From assembly GCA_963763215.1 (NCBI GenBank), contig CAVXNX010000023.1:1-64000 (forward strand): a stretch of 64,000 nt of DNA, given 5' to 3'. The translations under genes were made by a program, and so were the position numbers. Source of the DNA: DASQZK01 sp963763215 (lineage in GTDB: Bacteria > Bacteroidota > Bacteroidia > Bacteroidales > GCA-2748055). Positions 10,618-21,612 of this stretch are shown here, in pieces; the first letter of the stretch is position 1, and every line of letters starts with the position of its first letter. The notes under the pieces were generated by a model. The model made no database searches. It was not told the DNA's origin and saw nothing but the letters and a program-made list of their open reading frames with translations.

Positions 10618-13600
10618 ATGAGAAGACATGTCCTTACTCTACTGGGATTTATTTTACCCTTAATTGTTAATGCACAGAGCAGCAGTACTTTCAACATCAT
10701 TTACAAACACGATTTCGAAAACAACACCCGGGGATTGTATGATTACAATCAATGGAAGAGCGACTGGAACAATCCGGCATACGTCAATGGTCTGGATAAG
10801 ACATACATTATCGATGGCGGCAACGGGAACCAGGCGATGCAGTGGAACTACCCCCAGGGAAGCGTGGGGCCTACCGCAGGCGGAGGTCAGTTTGAACCAC
10901 CGAACAATGCACAGGCCGATGAAATTTACATGTCGTACAATATCCAGTTCAAGCCCGGGTTTGAATGGGTTCTGGGTGGCAAACTCCCAGGCCTGAAGGG
11001 TGGCCCGCAATCGTATTATTCAGGTGTTCAGAAACCCGGCTGGTCCGACGGTTTTTCCAACGGTTTAATGTGGGGCCATGGTTATGCCGGGCAGGACGAC
11101 AAGGGCGGGATTTATTTTTACACCTATTACCAGGATCAGTCGGGCCTTTACGGAGACTCCTACCGGTGGGGGAACTTCAAGTTCCAGACCGATCCGGGCA
11201 GGTGGTACAACATCACCATCCGGATGGTGATGAATACCATCAAATCCGACGGCAGTGGCGGAAATTACGATGGGATCATGGAAGGTTTTGTCGATGGTAA
11301 GCTTGTCGTCTCGAAAACCGGCATGCGCTTCCGGAACACTTCATCGGTACACATCGACAAGATGAAAATTTACAGTCACTTCGGAGGATCGGGATCTGAA
11401 TACGGTGCTGCCCGGGACGAATGGACCCTGATCGATGATGTTTACCTTTTTACCTATGGGACCGGTGTATCTGTGCCAAGGGGAAACACCCCCAGTTCCC
11501 CGGGACGTGTCCTTCAGCTTCCAAACCTCAGGGGCGCTTCAATGGGGACCGTACCTGCTTCACCTACCGGACTCTCCGTTTCGTCAAAATCCGGCACCTC
11601 CGTCTCCCTGAAATGGAGCGACAATGCCCAGGATGAAACGGGTTACCGGATCGAACGCTCAGGCGATGGTTCAACCTATGTCCTCGCCGCCAACCTCGGC
11701 GCAGGTGCCACAACCTACACCGATGGGGGACTGAATTCCGGGACGACCTATGATTACCGGGTAAGGGCTTATAACAGCTACGGGAATTCATCCTGGTCGA
11801 ATGTCGTCGCCGTCACCACGGATCAGGCAACGACCTCATCAGGCACCGGCCCGATGGCTTGCTGGACGCTTAACAACAGTGGTGTTGACCAGACAGGTGA
11901 CAATTACAATCTCACATTGCATAATGGCATCACCTACACCACCGATAAGGCAGAAGGCACCTATTCCCTTCTTCTCGACGGAAGTGACGACTATGCTTCC
12001 AGCCCGGCCATTAACCTCGGTGACGCCTTCACTCTGGCGTTGTGGGTGAAAATTCCTTCAGGCCAATCCAACATCCAGACTCTCCTGGCAAACGGCCCTT
12101 CCGGATCGGGCAGCAACGGATTTAAATTCCTGGTCAACACCTATGCCACCACCGACCGTAAAATGATCTTTGAGTCGGGCGACGGGACAAATTCCTCCGT
12201 AACCACCAGCGATGCCAATGTTTTCGAGTTCGACAAATGGAACTATGTCGCGGTGACAGTGAATCGCTCGACAGGTTCGGTCAGGCTCTATGATAACGGA
12301 GTGGATGTCACTTCCCTTGCCGGTAGCCATAAAAGCTTCAAGAACAATGACATGGTCTGGCTTGGCCGCATGACCAACAGCCTTTTCGGCATGAAGGGGG
12401 AAATCGACCATGCGGATGTCTATGGACGGATCCTTTCGGCCTCCGAGATCGCAGCGGCCATGTCCTCATCCCTTCCGGTGACGGTAAAGGCTCCTTCCGG
12501 TCTCACCCCATCATCGGCCAATGGCAGGGCAACATTATCCTGGACCGATAATTCAAACAATGAAACGGGTTTTGTCGTCGAAAGAAGTCTTACGGCGACC
12601 AGCGGGTTCGCCCCGGTCATAACCCTTCCTGCCAACCAGACGGCGTATTCCGACGTCCAGGTCACCGTGGGCACGACGTATTATTACCGTGTGAAAGCCC
12701 TTTGCGACAAGGTGGAATCCTCCTACAGCAATACAGTTTCCATTGTGATTGGGCCGATGGTGCCTGCTGCACCTTCCAATCTGGCCATATCAAAGGTCAC
12801 GGCCAATTCGCTGAACCTGACATGGACAGATAATGCCTCGAACGAGGATGGTTTCCACCTCGAACGATCGTTGAGTCCGGCAACGGGATTTACGCAGATC
12901 GCCAGCCCTGCCGCGGGTACCATATCCTACGACGAGTCGGGACTGACCGCAAATACCACCTACTATTACCGTGTCCAGGCTTACAATGCGTCGGGCAGTT
13001 CCGCATGGTCGGCCATTGTTCCGGCAACCACGGCGACAGCGGCCGTTCCTTCTGCCCCCGATGGCGCCTTTGCCTACTGGCCGCTCGACAATACCGGAAC
13101 CGACCTTTCCGGCCACGGCTACAATCTGACCCTTTACAATGGCGCACGATACACCACCGATCATGCGATTGGCTCCGCCTCCATGTGGCTCGACGGTTCG
13201 AATGACTGTGCCGCTTCACCTGCGATGGATCCGGGCAATACCTTTACCATGACCGTCTGGGTAAAGATCCCATCGGGACGTTCCAACATCCAGACTGTTC
13301 TGGCCAACGGACCATCAGGCTCATCAGGCAAAGGATTCAAACTGATGATCAACACCTATGGCACCACCGACCGGTCGCATCCTCTTTGAATCGGGCAACG
13401 GTTCCTCCTCGGCACTTACGAAAAGCAATGCCAATGTATTCGAATTCGACCGATGGAATTACCTGGCCGTCACCGTGAACCGGACAACAGGAGTTGTCAG
13501 GCTCTACAACAACGGTACTGATGTGACGGCCGTGTCTGGCGTCCACCAAAAGTTCAACACCAATGCACCGCTCAGACTGGGGATCATGAGCAATAACGTT

Positions 13601-14944
13601 TTTGCCATGATGGGTCAGCTGGACGATATCCGGGTTTACCAGCGCGTCCTTTCGTCATCGGAAATCGTTGCCGCCATGAACGGCACCAGTATGGCCGGAC
13701 CTTCCTCACTCTCAGCCGGCGCGGTAACCTGGGAATCCGCCGACCTCAGCTGGAAGGATAATACCGGCCAGGAAGAAGGATACCAGGTCGAACGGTCCCT
13801 GTCGTCCGGTTCAGGCTTTAGCCGGGTGGCCACCCTTGGTGCCGGTACCATCTCTTACCATGATGGCGGTCTGAGTGAAAGCACAACCTATTACTACCGT
13901 GTCAGAGCCTTCAACTCGACCGAAAATTCGGCATGGTCGAATACCCTCACGGTGCATACGTCCGCTATACCCCAACCGGTTGATGACATGCTCGCCTACT
14001 GGCCGCTCGACGGGAATGGTAAGGATCTCACCGGACACGGGTATAATCTGACCCTGTACAACGGTGCGACCTACTCGTCAGACCACCTTCAGGGCACCGC
14101 ATCCGGGACCTTTGACGGCACCAACGACTTCTCGTCCTCCCCGGTTATCGACCCCGGCAACACCTTCACCCTGGCCATGTGGGTCAGGATCCCCTCGGGA
14201 AGATCCAATATCCAGACCATCATGGCTAATGGACCTTCGGGATCATCCAGTGACGGGTTTAAAGTGCTGGTCAATACGTATGCCACCACCGATCGCAAAA
14301 TCTCATTTGAATCGGGCGATGGTTCAACATCAGCGATCACCCGGTCGAACACCGGTGCATTTGCCTTCGACACCTGGAATCACCTGGCGGTGACGGTCAA
14401 CCGGAACACCGGCGTTGTCGGGTTGTACCTTAACGGATCGGATATCACCGCTGAGCATGGTGCCCATACCCGCTTCAAAACCAGCGGTGCGCTGAGGCTC
14501 GCCAGGATGACGAACAATCTCTTTGAAATGAGTGGACAGCTCGATGACGTCAGGGTCTACAATCGCGTCCTCTCCCCCTCGGAGATCCAGTCCGTCATCC
14601 AGCAGTCGGTTCCCGGCATTATCAAGGGCGCTGTAAATACGGAAAGTATGCCGGGAGCCGGAGACATCCAGCCCATTTCGCCGGATGAGCAGGCAGGCCT
14701 GGTTGCGCAACCCGACTTTACGGTTTATCCCAATCCCTTCATCAATACCCTCAGCATTTCAAATGCAGGGGATATCGACCGGGTGGAACTCATTGACCTT
14801 TCGGGAAAAGTTCTGAGAAATGTCAAGGTCAATGGCGAATCCGTATGCACCTTCGATACGGGTGACCTGCCTTCCGGGGTGTATCTCGTTAAAATCACCG
14901 GGAAGAACAACTTCCTTAAGATTCAGAAAGTGATCCGCTACTGA
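10618..14944 (+). CDS. Secreted PL14-like polysaccharide lyase with FN3/LamG repeats and T9SS sorting domain (one frame break)
   Basis: Signal peptide (MRRHVLTLLGFILPLIVNAQ), then a domain of about 270 residues with GGKLPGLKGG, SNGLMWGHGYAGQDDKGG and IYFYTYYQDQ. These resemble polysaccharide lyase family 14 (alginate/glucuronan-type lyases). It is followed by FN3, LamG, FN3, FN3, LamG, FN3, LamG and a type A T9SS sorting domain (VYPNPF ... GVYLVKITG ... KVIRY). An extra T at 13375 breaks the frame inside the second LamG (TTDR | RILFESGNG). Joined length is about 1441 residues. The LamG and FN3 modules are diverged relatives of those in the preceding gene. Preceded by AAAGGAG 11 bp upstream, which is unusual for the phylum. 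Likely cleaves an acidic polysaccharide outside the cell; the substrate is not determined. Confidence 0.75.
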
Positions 14945-14973
14945 CCCCCGGTAAGCTCACCCTGATATGCAAA

Positions 14974-15008
14974 AAAGCTGTCCCCCGATTCGGAGGACAG
15001 CTTTCTTC
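14974..15008. terminator. Bidirectional terminator between convergent genes
   Basis: A perfect 10-bp stem AAAGCTGTCC/GGACAGCTTT (14974-14983 and 14995-15004) lies between the PL14-like gene (+) and the methyltransferase gene (-). Read on the minus strand it ends in TTTTTT, a strong terminator for the sugar-cassette operon's neighbour. On the plus strand the tail is CTTTCTTCATTTT, weaker. Confidence 0.8.
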
Positions 15009-15035
15009 ATTTTCAGCCATATACGATGATCTCTT

Positions 15036-16208
15036 TTACAACCCGACGATCACCGGATCCTGACCCATTTCATTCAGAATTTTACGGACTTCATTCGTGT
15101 AGACCGAGTTCATGAGGATGACGATGTCGGGCTTATAGTCTTTCAGAAAGTCGGGTCCCACATACTGTTTACCAATTCCGGGGATATAGTTGCCCTGCAT
15201 ATGCGGATTAATATCGACCACGTGATCGATCAGGCCGATGTCATCAAATTGGGTGAGGAAACCGACCGATTTGGATCCGCCTCCCCAGATCACCACTTTC
15301 TTCCCCTCTTTTTTATAACCGTTCAGACGGTCTCTCCATTCATTCAGCTGGATATTGATTTTGGTCACAAATTCCCGGGTGAGCTTTTTCAGGTCTTCGA
15401 CCGATTCCTCCAGCGGATGGATTTTATCCGACTTTTCACGAACGGGCGAGGCTTCGAGAAACAAATACTGGTTGTCGTATTCAAGGTAAAGATCGTTCAC
15501 CTCAAAATAATTCATCCGGAACAACCGGGCCAGGGATCCCGGACTGAGATAGGTGCAGTGTTCGTAGAAAATATCCCAGAAAGCCTGTATTTTAAGTATG
15601 CGAACGATACTTGGCACTTCGATGAAGACCACCACATTTTCATTGTCTTCGACCGATTTGCGAATGGTCTCCACGAAATCGTGGGTGGCGTGGATATGTT
15701 CAAGCGTATGCCGGCAGGTGATGGCATCGGCCTTCAGGTCGCCGTGTTTTTCTGAATAGAACTCCCGGATGAACCGGACATTGGGCTTTTCCTTGTTTCT
15801 CCCGGGGACATAGGCCGGATCGATGCCGATCCCGCGGTTATGACCGAGGTCGGAGATAAGATTGATAAAATCGCCCTTCCCACAACCGATTTCAATGACA
15901 TCCTTATCCTTGATATCATATTTATCGATGAATCGCTGGGTTATGCCCGTAATGAACTTGACGAATGTCGGAGAGAATCCCTGTTGATCTTCGTAGCCTT
16001 TGGTGTAATAATCGACCGTCGTGTCGAAGGAACTGTTAAAGATGAAGCCGCAATGATTGCAAAAGGCCAGCGTGATGTCTTTCCTGGGCACCGACATGGC
16101 CTCTTCATAATTCTTGATGGTCACGAGGCTGTGTATGGGAGCGTTCTTTACGGTGTAGAAATCTTCGATATCCGGATGCTTGCAATTGGGGCAAAGGGTA
16201 TGTTTCAT
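15036..16208 (-). CDS. SAM-dependent (C-)methyltransferase with zinc-binding N-terminus
   Basis: 390 residues in three parts: an N-terminal zinc-binding segment with C6, C9, C50 and C53 (CPNC and CNHC pairs; Methyltransf_13-type); a Rossmann SAM-binding core with motif I VIEIGCGKGDF at about 104-114; and a C-terminal Methyltransf_14-like part (VVIWGGGSKSVGF, near 315). This architecture is known from sugar C-methyltransferases such as those acting on nucleotide-linked ketosugars. It is the last gene of the minus-strand run with RmlC-like, epimerase and RfbF genes, so it probably methylates a CDP-activated sugar. That substrate is an inference. Confidence 0.8.
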   Translation of the reverse strand: MKHTLCPNCKHPDIEDFYTVKNAPIHSLVTIKNYEEAMSVPRKDITLAFCNHCGFIFNSSFDTTVDYYTKGYEDQQGFSPTFVKFITGITQRFIDKYDIKDKDVIEIGCGKGDFINLISDLGHNRGIGIDPAYVPGRNKEKPNVRFIREFYSEKHGDLKADAITCRHTLEHIHATHDFVETIRKSVEDNENVVVFIEVPSIVRILKIQAFWDIFYEHCTYLSPGSLARLFRMNYFEVNDLYLEYDNQYLFLEASPVREKSDKIHPLEESVEDLKKLTREFVTKINIQLNEWRDRLNGYKKEGKKVVIWGGGSKSVGFLTQFDDIGLIDHVVDINPHMQGNYIPGIGKQYVGPDFLKDYKPDIVILMNSVYTNEVRKILNEMGQDPVIVGL

Positions 16209-16292
16209 GGGTAAAGGTTTTAATGGATGAATGGTACGCCGGGGTATGACTGCAGGTCTCCCTGAAGCTCAACTCCCCTTCCGGGGAAAAGA

Positions 16293-16838
16293 TCAGGCAT
16301 GGAACGTTTCCAGGTTGAACAAGGGATGATTCCTGTCTTTTTCCGATACATGACGGATCTCCACCGGCCATTTTATATTGAAGGCCGGATCGTTGTAACG
16401 GATCCCCCTTTCCGAACCCGGGGTGTAAAATTCGGTGACGGGGTAATAGACTTCGCAATGGTCCTCAAGGGTGACAAAACCGTGGGCAAAATTGCCGGGA
16501 ACGAAAACCGACAGGTAATTATCCTGCGTCAATTCATGTCCGATCCATTCCATAAAAGTGGGTGATTGGGGCCTGAGATCGATGATCACATCATAGATCC
16601 GGCCCCGGACGCACCGGATGAATTTGGCTTCCCGGTAAGGCTCAACCTGGTAATGCATCCCCCTGATCGTTCCTTTATGGATGGTATATGAAGCGTTGAT
16701 CTGCCGGATCGAAGCATCGATTCCATGTTCCTGGAATTCGTCCTGGCACCAGGCGCGGCCAAAAAATCCGCGATCATCTTCAATCTTTTTTATCTCAACA
16801 AGATAGGCTCCTTTGAGCCGGGTTTCGGTAAATATCAT
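16293..16838 (-). CDS. dTDP-4-dehydrorhamnose 3,5-epimerase family protein (RmlC-like cupin)
   Basis: 181 residues, the normal size for RmlC/RfbC. Shows the family hallmarks: DDRGFFGRAW near residue 21-30, RGMHYQ with the probable catalytic base H62, VPGNFAHGF at 113-121, and the Tyr-rich YYPVTEFY at about 131-138 containing the probable acid Tyr. It epimerises C3 and/or C5 of a nucleotide-linked 4-ketosugar. Here it sits with a cytidylyltransferase rather than a thymidylyltransferase, so the true substrate may be CDP-linked. Located 41 bp downstream of the epimerase gene on the same strand. Confidence 0.85.
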   Translation of the reverse strand: MIFTETRLKGAYLVEIKKIEDDRGFFGRAWCQDEFQEHGIDASIRQINASYTIHKGTIRGMHYQVEPYREAKFIRCVRGRIYDVIIDLRPQSPTFMEWIGHELTQDNYLSVFVPGNFAHGFVTLEDHCEVYYPVTEFYTPGSERGIRYNDPAFNIKWPVEIRHVSEKDRNHPLFNLETFHA

Positions 16839-16879
16839 ATGCGAAAAGTTAGAGGTTTATAACTGGAGAAAAAGCCGTC

Positions 16880-17926
16880 TTATCGGATCCATTCCAGGTT
16901 AGCATTGATCAGTTGTTTCTGCTGGAGGGCGTTCAGTACTTTCAACCGGATCAGGTTAGACTCCCTGAAGTTGGAATCGCTGAACTTCATCTCGAGGAAA
17001 TTATCCTTCAGTTCAGTGATGGTCCGTTCCAGGTTCCAGACAGGCTGGTGATCGGGAGCCAGTTTTTTGAACAGGTCGAAATTGACGCGGTAGGATCGTT
17101 TGTCCGGGGCGGCATCCTTATTGACCAGGACCTTGACGCCGGGGATCTGCAGGGCAACGGCTTCTGCCAGGGGCTTGATCTGGACGTTCCAGTCGGTCGA
17201 GCCCGTATTGACGGCCAGAAAATTGCCGCCTTTGTCTTTTCCGCGGACAATGCCCCATTCGAAGGCACGGGCCATATCCCGGGTGTTGATCATGGGCCGC
17301 CAGGGTGTCCCGTCGCTCAGGATCACAATCTCTTTGTTGACGAGGGCGGAAGCGACAAAATCATTGAGAACCAGGTCGAGTCTCAGCCGGTTGGTGAATC
17401 CGCAGGCCGTGGCGAAACGCAGGCAGGTGACTGTAAAATCTTCGGAGGCGAGTGGCTGAAGTTCCTTTTCGGCGGCAACTTTGGAGCGGGCGTAAGCGGT
17501 CAGCGGGTTCAGCGTATCATCTTCTTTCTTGGGATAATCACTCGCTGCACCATACATGCTGCAGCTGGATGCATAGACGAACCTGCTGACACCGTGTTTT
17601 TTGGAAAGACGGGCAAGTTCAACGGCTGCCTTATAATTCACCTCCATGGTGACCTCTTCAAATTTATTTCCCATCGGGTCATTGGAAATAGCCGCCAGGT
17701 CGACGACGGCATCCACACCGTCGAGCACCGCCTCAGGGAATTTCCGGATATCACCATAAATCTGTTTGTCGAGAAGCACTTCCGGAACATGGGGGGCATT
17801 GGCAAGGCAATGGGCAAAATACCCGATATCAAATCCGATGAGTTCAGCATCCGGAAATGTCTTGCGCAACTGTCTGGTAACACTGGGGCCGATGTACCCG
17901 AGGTTACCGGCGATAATGATTTTCAT
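16880..17926 (-). CDS. NAD(P)-dependent nucleotide-sugar epimerase/dehydratase
   Basis: 348 residues, extended SDR fold. N-terminal dinucleotide-binding motif GNLGYIG (residues 7-13), DLAAISNDP around 77-85, active-site serine region YASSCSMYG (118-126) and catalytic Y145-x-x-x-K149 (YARSK). Acts on a nucleotide-activated sugar (epimerisation, dehydration or 4-keto reduction). It lies between rfbF-like and rmlC-like genes, which supports a role in the same CDP-sugar route. The exact reaction cannot be assigned. Confidence 0.82.
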   Translation of the reverse strand: MKIIIAGNLGYIGPSVTRQLRKTFPDAELIGFDIGYFAHCLANAPHVPEVLLDKQIYGDIRKFPEAVLDGVDAVVDLAAISNDPMGNKFEEVTMEVNYKAAVELARLSKKHGVSRFVYASSCSMYGAASDYPKKEDDTLNPLTAYARSKVAAEKELQPLASEDFTVTCLRFATACGFTNRLRLDLVLNDFVASALVNKEIVILSDGTPWRPMINTRDMARAFEWGIVRGKDKGGNFLAVNTGSTDWNVQIKPLAEAVALQIPGVKVLVNKDAAPDKRSYRVNFDLFKKLAPDHQPVWNLERTITELKDNFLEMKFSDSNFRESNLIRLKVLNALQQKQLINANLEWIR

Positions 17927-17981
17927 GATTTCAGGTTTAATTATTTTTGAAAAAACGTGATGCTCAGGAGGGGAAACAAGG

Positions 17982-18770
17982 TCATCCTTCCCAGATTTTC
18001 CAGGGAGCCTTGTTTTGACTCCATAAGTCGTCCAGCAGGTGCTTGTCTCTCAGGGTGTCCATTGGCTGCCAGAATCCAAGATGCCGGAAGGCATTGAGCT
18101 GTCCGTCGGCAGCCAGCCTCTCCAGCGGCTCTCTCTCGAATACGGTTGAATCATCATCAACATAATCGATGACGCCAGGTTCGAGGACAAAAAATCCACC
18201 GTTGATCCAGGCGGTATCATCGCCGTCGCCTTTGGGCTTTTCTTTGAAATACTGGATCTTAGAGGTACCGGGAGGCAGGTTGAATACGCCAAAACGGCCG
18301 TGTTGCCTTACCGAGGTAAGTGTGGCTAGCATCCCTTCATTCCGGTGGTGCATGATCAGGGCATTAATGTCGATGTCGCTGACCCCGTCGCCATAGGTCA
18401 TGCAAAACGTTTCATCCCCGATGTAATCCCTGACCCTCTTCAGCCGGCCACCGGTCATGGTCGCTTCTCCGGTGTCGACCAGCGTAACTTTCCAGGGCTC
18501 CGCATTCATCCGGTGGACCTGCATGCTGTTGGACTTCATATCGAAGGTGACGTCGGAGTTGTAGAGAAAATAATTCGAAAAATACTCCTTGATCACAAAC
18601 CCCTTATAACCGCAACAAATAATAAAATCATTCATTCCGTGATGTGAATAGATTTTCATAATGTGCCACAGGATCGGAAAGCCTCCGATTTCAACCATGG
18701 GTTTAGGGCGAATTCCGCTTTCTTCACTTATCCGGGTTCCGAACCCTCCAGCTAAGAGCACTACTTTCAT
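17982..18770 (-). CDS. rfbF: Glucose-1-phosphate cytidylyltransferase
   Basis: 262 residues, the length of RfbF. Shows the nucleotidyltransferase signature LAGGFGTR followed by RPKPMVEIGG, then HIMKIYSHHG and the RfbF-typical FIICCGYKG, MTYGDGVSDID (metal-binding Asp) and NGGFFVLEP. Makes CDP-glucose from CTP and glucose-1-phosphate, the entry step to CDP-deoxysugars. The start ATG at 18770 overlaps the end of the upstream SGNH gene. No CDP-glucose 4,6-dehydratase (RfbG) is visible in the window, so the downstream steps either use the neighbouring epimerase or an enzyme encoded elsewhere. Confidence 0.88.
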   Translation of the reverse strand: MKVVLLAGGFGTRISEESGIRPKPMVEIGGFPILWHIMKIYSHHGMNDFIICCGYKGFVIKEYFSNYFLYNSDVTFDMKSNSMQVHRMNAEPWKVTLVDTGEATMTGGRLKRVRDYIGDETFCMTYGDGVSDIDINALIMHHRNEGMLATLTSVRQHGRFGVFNLPPGTSKIQYFKEKPKGDGDDTAWINGGFFVLEPGVIDYVDDDSTVFEREPLERLAADGQLNAFRHLGFWQPMDTLRDKHLLDDLWSQNKAPWKIWEG

Positions 18771-19854
18771 AGATGTTTTTTTTATCGTTTAGAGAATCCA
18801 GTACGTGGATAATATTGTCAAAGGCAATATCCCTCCCCTTCTTGTTCCAGTGGGTATCGGTGCCGTAATAGAGCACGGTATCCGAATGAATGAAATCCTC
18901 ATATACAGGAACCACCGGCACGCCCCTTTTCTTCAGCCCGGCATATAAGCGGGGGATGAAATCGTTGTATTTGTCGTTGTTTAACAGGGTATGATAAAGG
19001 GTATATTTGGAAGGAATTGCCATAAAGGCCATCCGGAGCTTGTACTGCTCATAGAGCCGTTTGGACATATCGGCAATGTTGTCACAATACGTGTTGATTT
19101 CCTTGTCGCTGTAATGGTAGTAGAAACTCCCGGGTTCGTCGTTCATTTGGTCGTAGTAAAACAGCCAGGGTGTTTTTCCGCCAAGGTAATATTTCGGTGT
19201 GAAGCGCGTGATGTAACCAAAAACATTGAATTTCAGCGTGGAGATCCACGAATAGATCCCGGTGGTCAGGTAACTTCTGTACAACAACGTGTTGTAAAGC
19301 AATTCTTTATTCGGTACGAAGATAAAATCCCTCACCTTTGCCATCTCCTGCCGGAATTTGCTTCGGGGATCGGGGACATACTCCGGCTGGGGCTCGGTAA
19401 ACCGGGTCGGAATATACCGTTCTGCCGACTCATAGATCATCAACTTTTCCTTCCTGTTCGAGTACCTGTTCTCCTCGAGGTATTTCAGGGGCCTGTCATA
19501 GCGGGCATAGTAAACCTTTAAGTCAAGGCTGTCATGTAATTTTTCCGGGATGGTCTCCATCCTGGAGAAGTCGAAAAAACTATCGCCAAAGAGCAACAGA
19601 TCGGCGTTGTCGAGTGTCGGTGACTTTTTGGTGAACCGGTATTTCGTACGGTATTCCGGCAAACCCGTTTCCCTGAAATTGTGAATTAAATTAAAATAGT
19701 ATAACTCTCCATATTTTGTGTTTTCCCAGTAGTCGGGAATGATCTTTTCTTTGAGAATGGCATTGAAAAGAGGATGAATACGGATGGCGATAAATGCATA
19801 CAGGCAAACGACTCCGGAAATATAGATCAGTATCTTCAATAATTTCGCATTCAT
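18724..19854 (-). CDS. AlgJ/AlgX-like SGNH hydrolase-type O-acetyltransferase partner
   Basis: A membrane-anchored protein of about 376 residues: one N-terminal helix (LLKILIYISGVVCLYAFIAI), then a periplasmic domain with GDSFFDF (probable nucleophile Ser) and YYGTDTHWNKKG near the C-terminus (Asp-x-His dyad). This arrangement is known from AlgJ/AlgX/DltD-type proteins that work with an MBOAT to O-acetylate exported polymers. Lies 18 bp after the MBOAT gene. I take ATG 19854; an in-frame GTG lies at 19863. The frame overlaps rfbF by 47 bp. One more base in the 8-base A/T run at 18776-18783 would instead end it at a TGA overlapping the rfbF ATG, so the true C-terminus is uncertain. Confidence 0.72.
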   Translation of the reverse strand: MNAKLLKILIYISGVVCLYAFIAIRIHPLFNAILKEKIIPDYWENTKYGELYYFNLIHNFRETGLPEYRTKYRFTKKSPTLDNADLLLFGDSFFDFSRMETIPEKLHDSLDLKVYYARYDRPLKYLEENRYSNRKEKLMIYESAERYIPTRFTEPQPEYVPDPRSKFRQEMAKVRDFIFVPNKELLYNTLLYRSYLTTGIYSWISTLKFNVFGYITRFTPKYYLGGKTPWLFYYDQMNDEPGSFYYHYSDKEINTYCDNIADMSKRLYEQYKLRMAFMAIPSKYTLYHTLLNNDKYNDFIPRLYAGLKKRGVPVVPVYEDFIHSDTVLYYGTDTHWNKKGRDIAFDNIIHVLDSLNDKKNIYESSALSWRVRNPDK

Positions 19855-19872
19855 AAAATTCACGGTTTAAAA

Positions 19873-21316
19873 CTAAAATTGAAAATACAGGAAGTTTGCT
19901 TCATCCCACACACCCAGGACAAAGATGATCAGGACCACTGCCGTAAGTAGAGCCCATTTGACGGCTTTCGGCGTTGCTGTTCTGATCCGGGATGACAAGC
20001 CGGCATATTCTTCGAGTATTTCAAACAGAAGAAGCAGGATGATGCTTCCAAAGGCGATGTAAAAGTCCACTCCAAAGTGAAACAGGTTCAGATTCCCTTC
20101 CCCGGAAAAATGAAACATCTTCCGTATAAACAACAAGGCATCGCTCATGTTGTTTGCCCGGAAAAATATCCAGGAAAAGAAAACCAGGACGAATGTAACC
20201 AGGATCTGGATGAACTGGTAGATCCCGGGATTTTTCATCAGTCCGAAAAACGCATTGAACCGTTCCCTCAAATGTTTTGTCCAGATCGCGAAAATGAGGT
20301 AAAATCCATGAAGCGCTCCCCAGATCACAAAGGTCCATTCGGCACCGTGCCACAGACCGCTCACCACGAACGTGATGAATAAATTGTAATACCATCTCCA
20401 CTTGACAACCCGGTTACCTCCCAGGGGAATGTAAACATAGTCGCGGAACCAGGTGGACAGGGAAATATGCCAGCGTTGCCAGAACTCACGGATACTCTGG
20501 GAAAGGTATGGCCGCCTGAAGTTCGTCATGAGGGTGAACCCCATGATCATGGCGGATCCAATGGCAATGTCGGAATACCCCGAGAAATCACAGTAAATCT
20601 GGAAAGAGAAGAAAAAGGTGGCAATAACATTATGGAGTCCGCCATAATCGTGCGGATGGTTGTAGACCAGGTTCACATATTCCGCCAGCCTGTCGGCAAT
20701 GACGACTTTCTTAAAGAAACCCCAGATCATAAGCAGGATCCCGTTTTTGATCCGCTCGTAATCAAAATCGTAATGCTTCCTGAACTGCGGAAGGAGATTG
20801 ACGGATCGCTCGATAGGCCCGGCCACCAACTGAGGGAAAAAAGACACGAAAAGGGCAAACCGTCCGAAGTGCCGCTCCGGTTCCTGCTTCCCATTGTACA
20901 CGTCGATGGTGTAACTCATCGTCTGAAACGTGTAAAACGAGATCCCGACCGGTAAAAGATAATGGTAGACAGGGACATTATAGAAGATGTTGACCTTACT
21001 GAACAGCTCGTTGATCGACTCCCCGAAAAAATTGAAGTATTTGAAGAAAAACAGCAATCCGAGGTTGGCGACCAGGCTCACAAGCAGCAGGGTCTTCCGT
21101 GTTCGGGGATTCCCCGACTTGTGAATGTTGATTCCCGCAAAATAGTCAATGGTCGTCGAGATCACGATCAGCACAATGTACTTATAGTTCCAGGCCATGT
21201 AGAAATAATAACTGGCCAGAAGCAAGCAATATCCACCGATACTTCGGTTTCAGGGCAAAATATGCCGCCACCACGATCGGGAAAAAAATGATAAACTCTA
21301 ATGAATTGAAAAGCAT
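19873..21316 (-). CDS. MBOAT family O-acyltransferase, AlgI/DltB-like (one frame break)
   Basis: A polytopic membrane protein carrying family signatures SFYTFQTMSYTIDVY, ISLSTWFRDYVYIPLGGNR and VSGLWHGAEWTFVIWG, the last with the catalytic His. Transfers acyl (usually acetyl) groups from the cytoplasm across the membrane for modification of polysaccharide by the AlgJ-like partner encoded next. The continuous frame begins only at a TTG (21225), which lacks the first helices. One extra G near 21226 separates it from MLFNSLEFIIFFPIVVAAYF starting at ATG 21316. Rejoined, the protein is about 480 residues, normal for the family. Confidence 0.85.
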
Positions 21317-21612
21317 AGGTCTGGTTAATCGTTCAGGTTACTCAGGTGATTCTGCTACACAGCATCTCCCCGATTATTTTGTATTTAACTGGTAAAATCC
21401 TTTATTGTTCTTCCTTCATTCTGAATTCGGATGATAATTTTATCAATGGCATGGCTTCAACGACCAACCGTTAAATTCTTCTTATGAATGCTTTCACTGC
21501 CGTGCCGGCTGTTTTTCTCCGGCATTCTCCTCTTCAATATTTTGCCGCCCATTAACGGATACCCCGACAGGGCATGCAGGTCAAACGCTGCAGTCAAGCC
21601 TCCTTCTTACCT

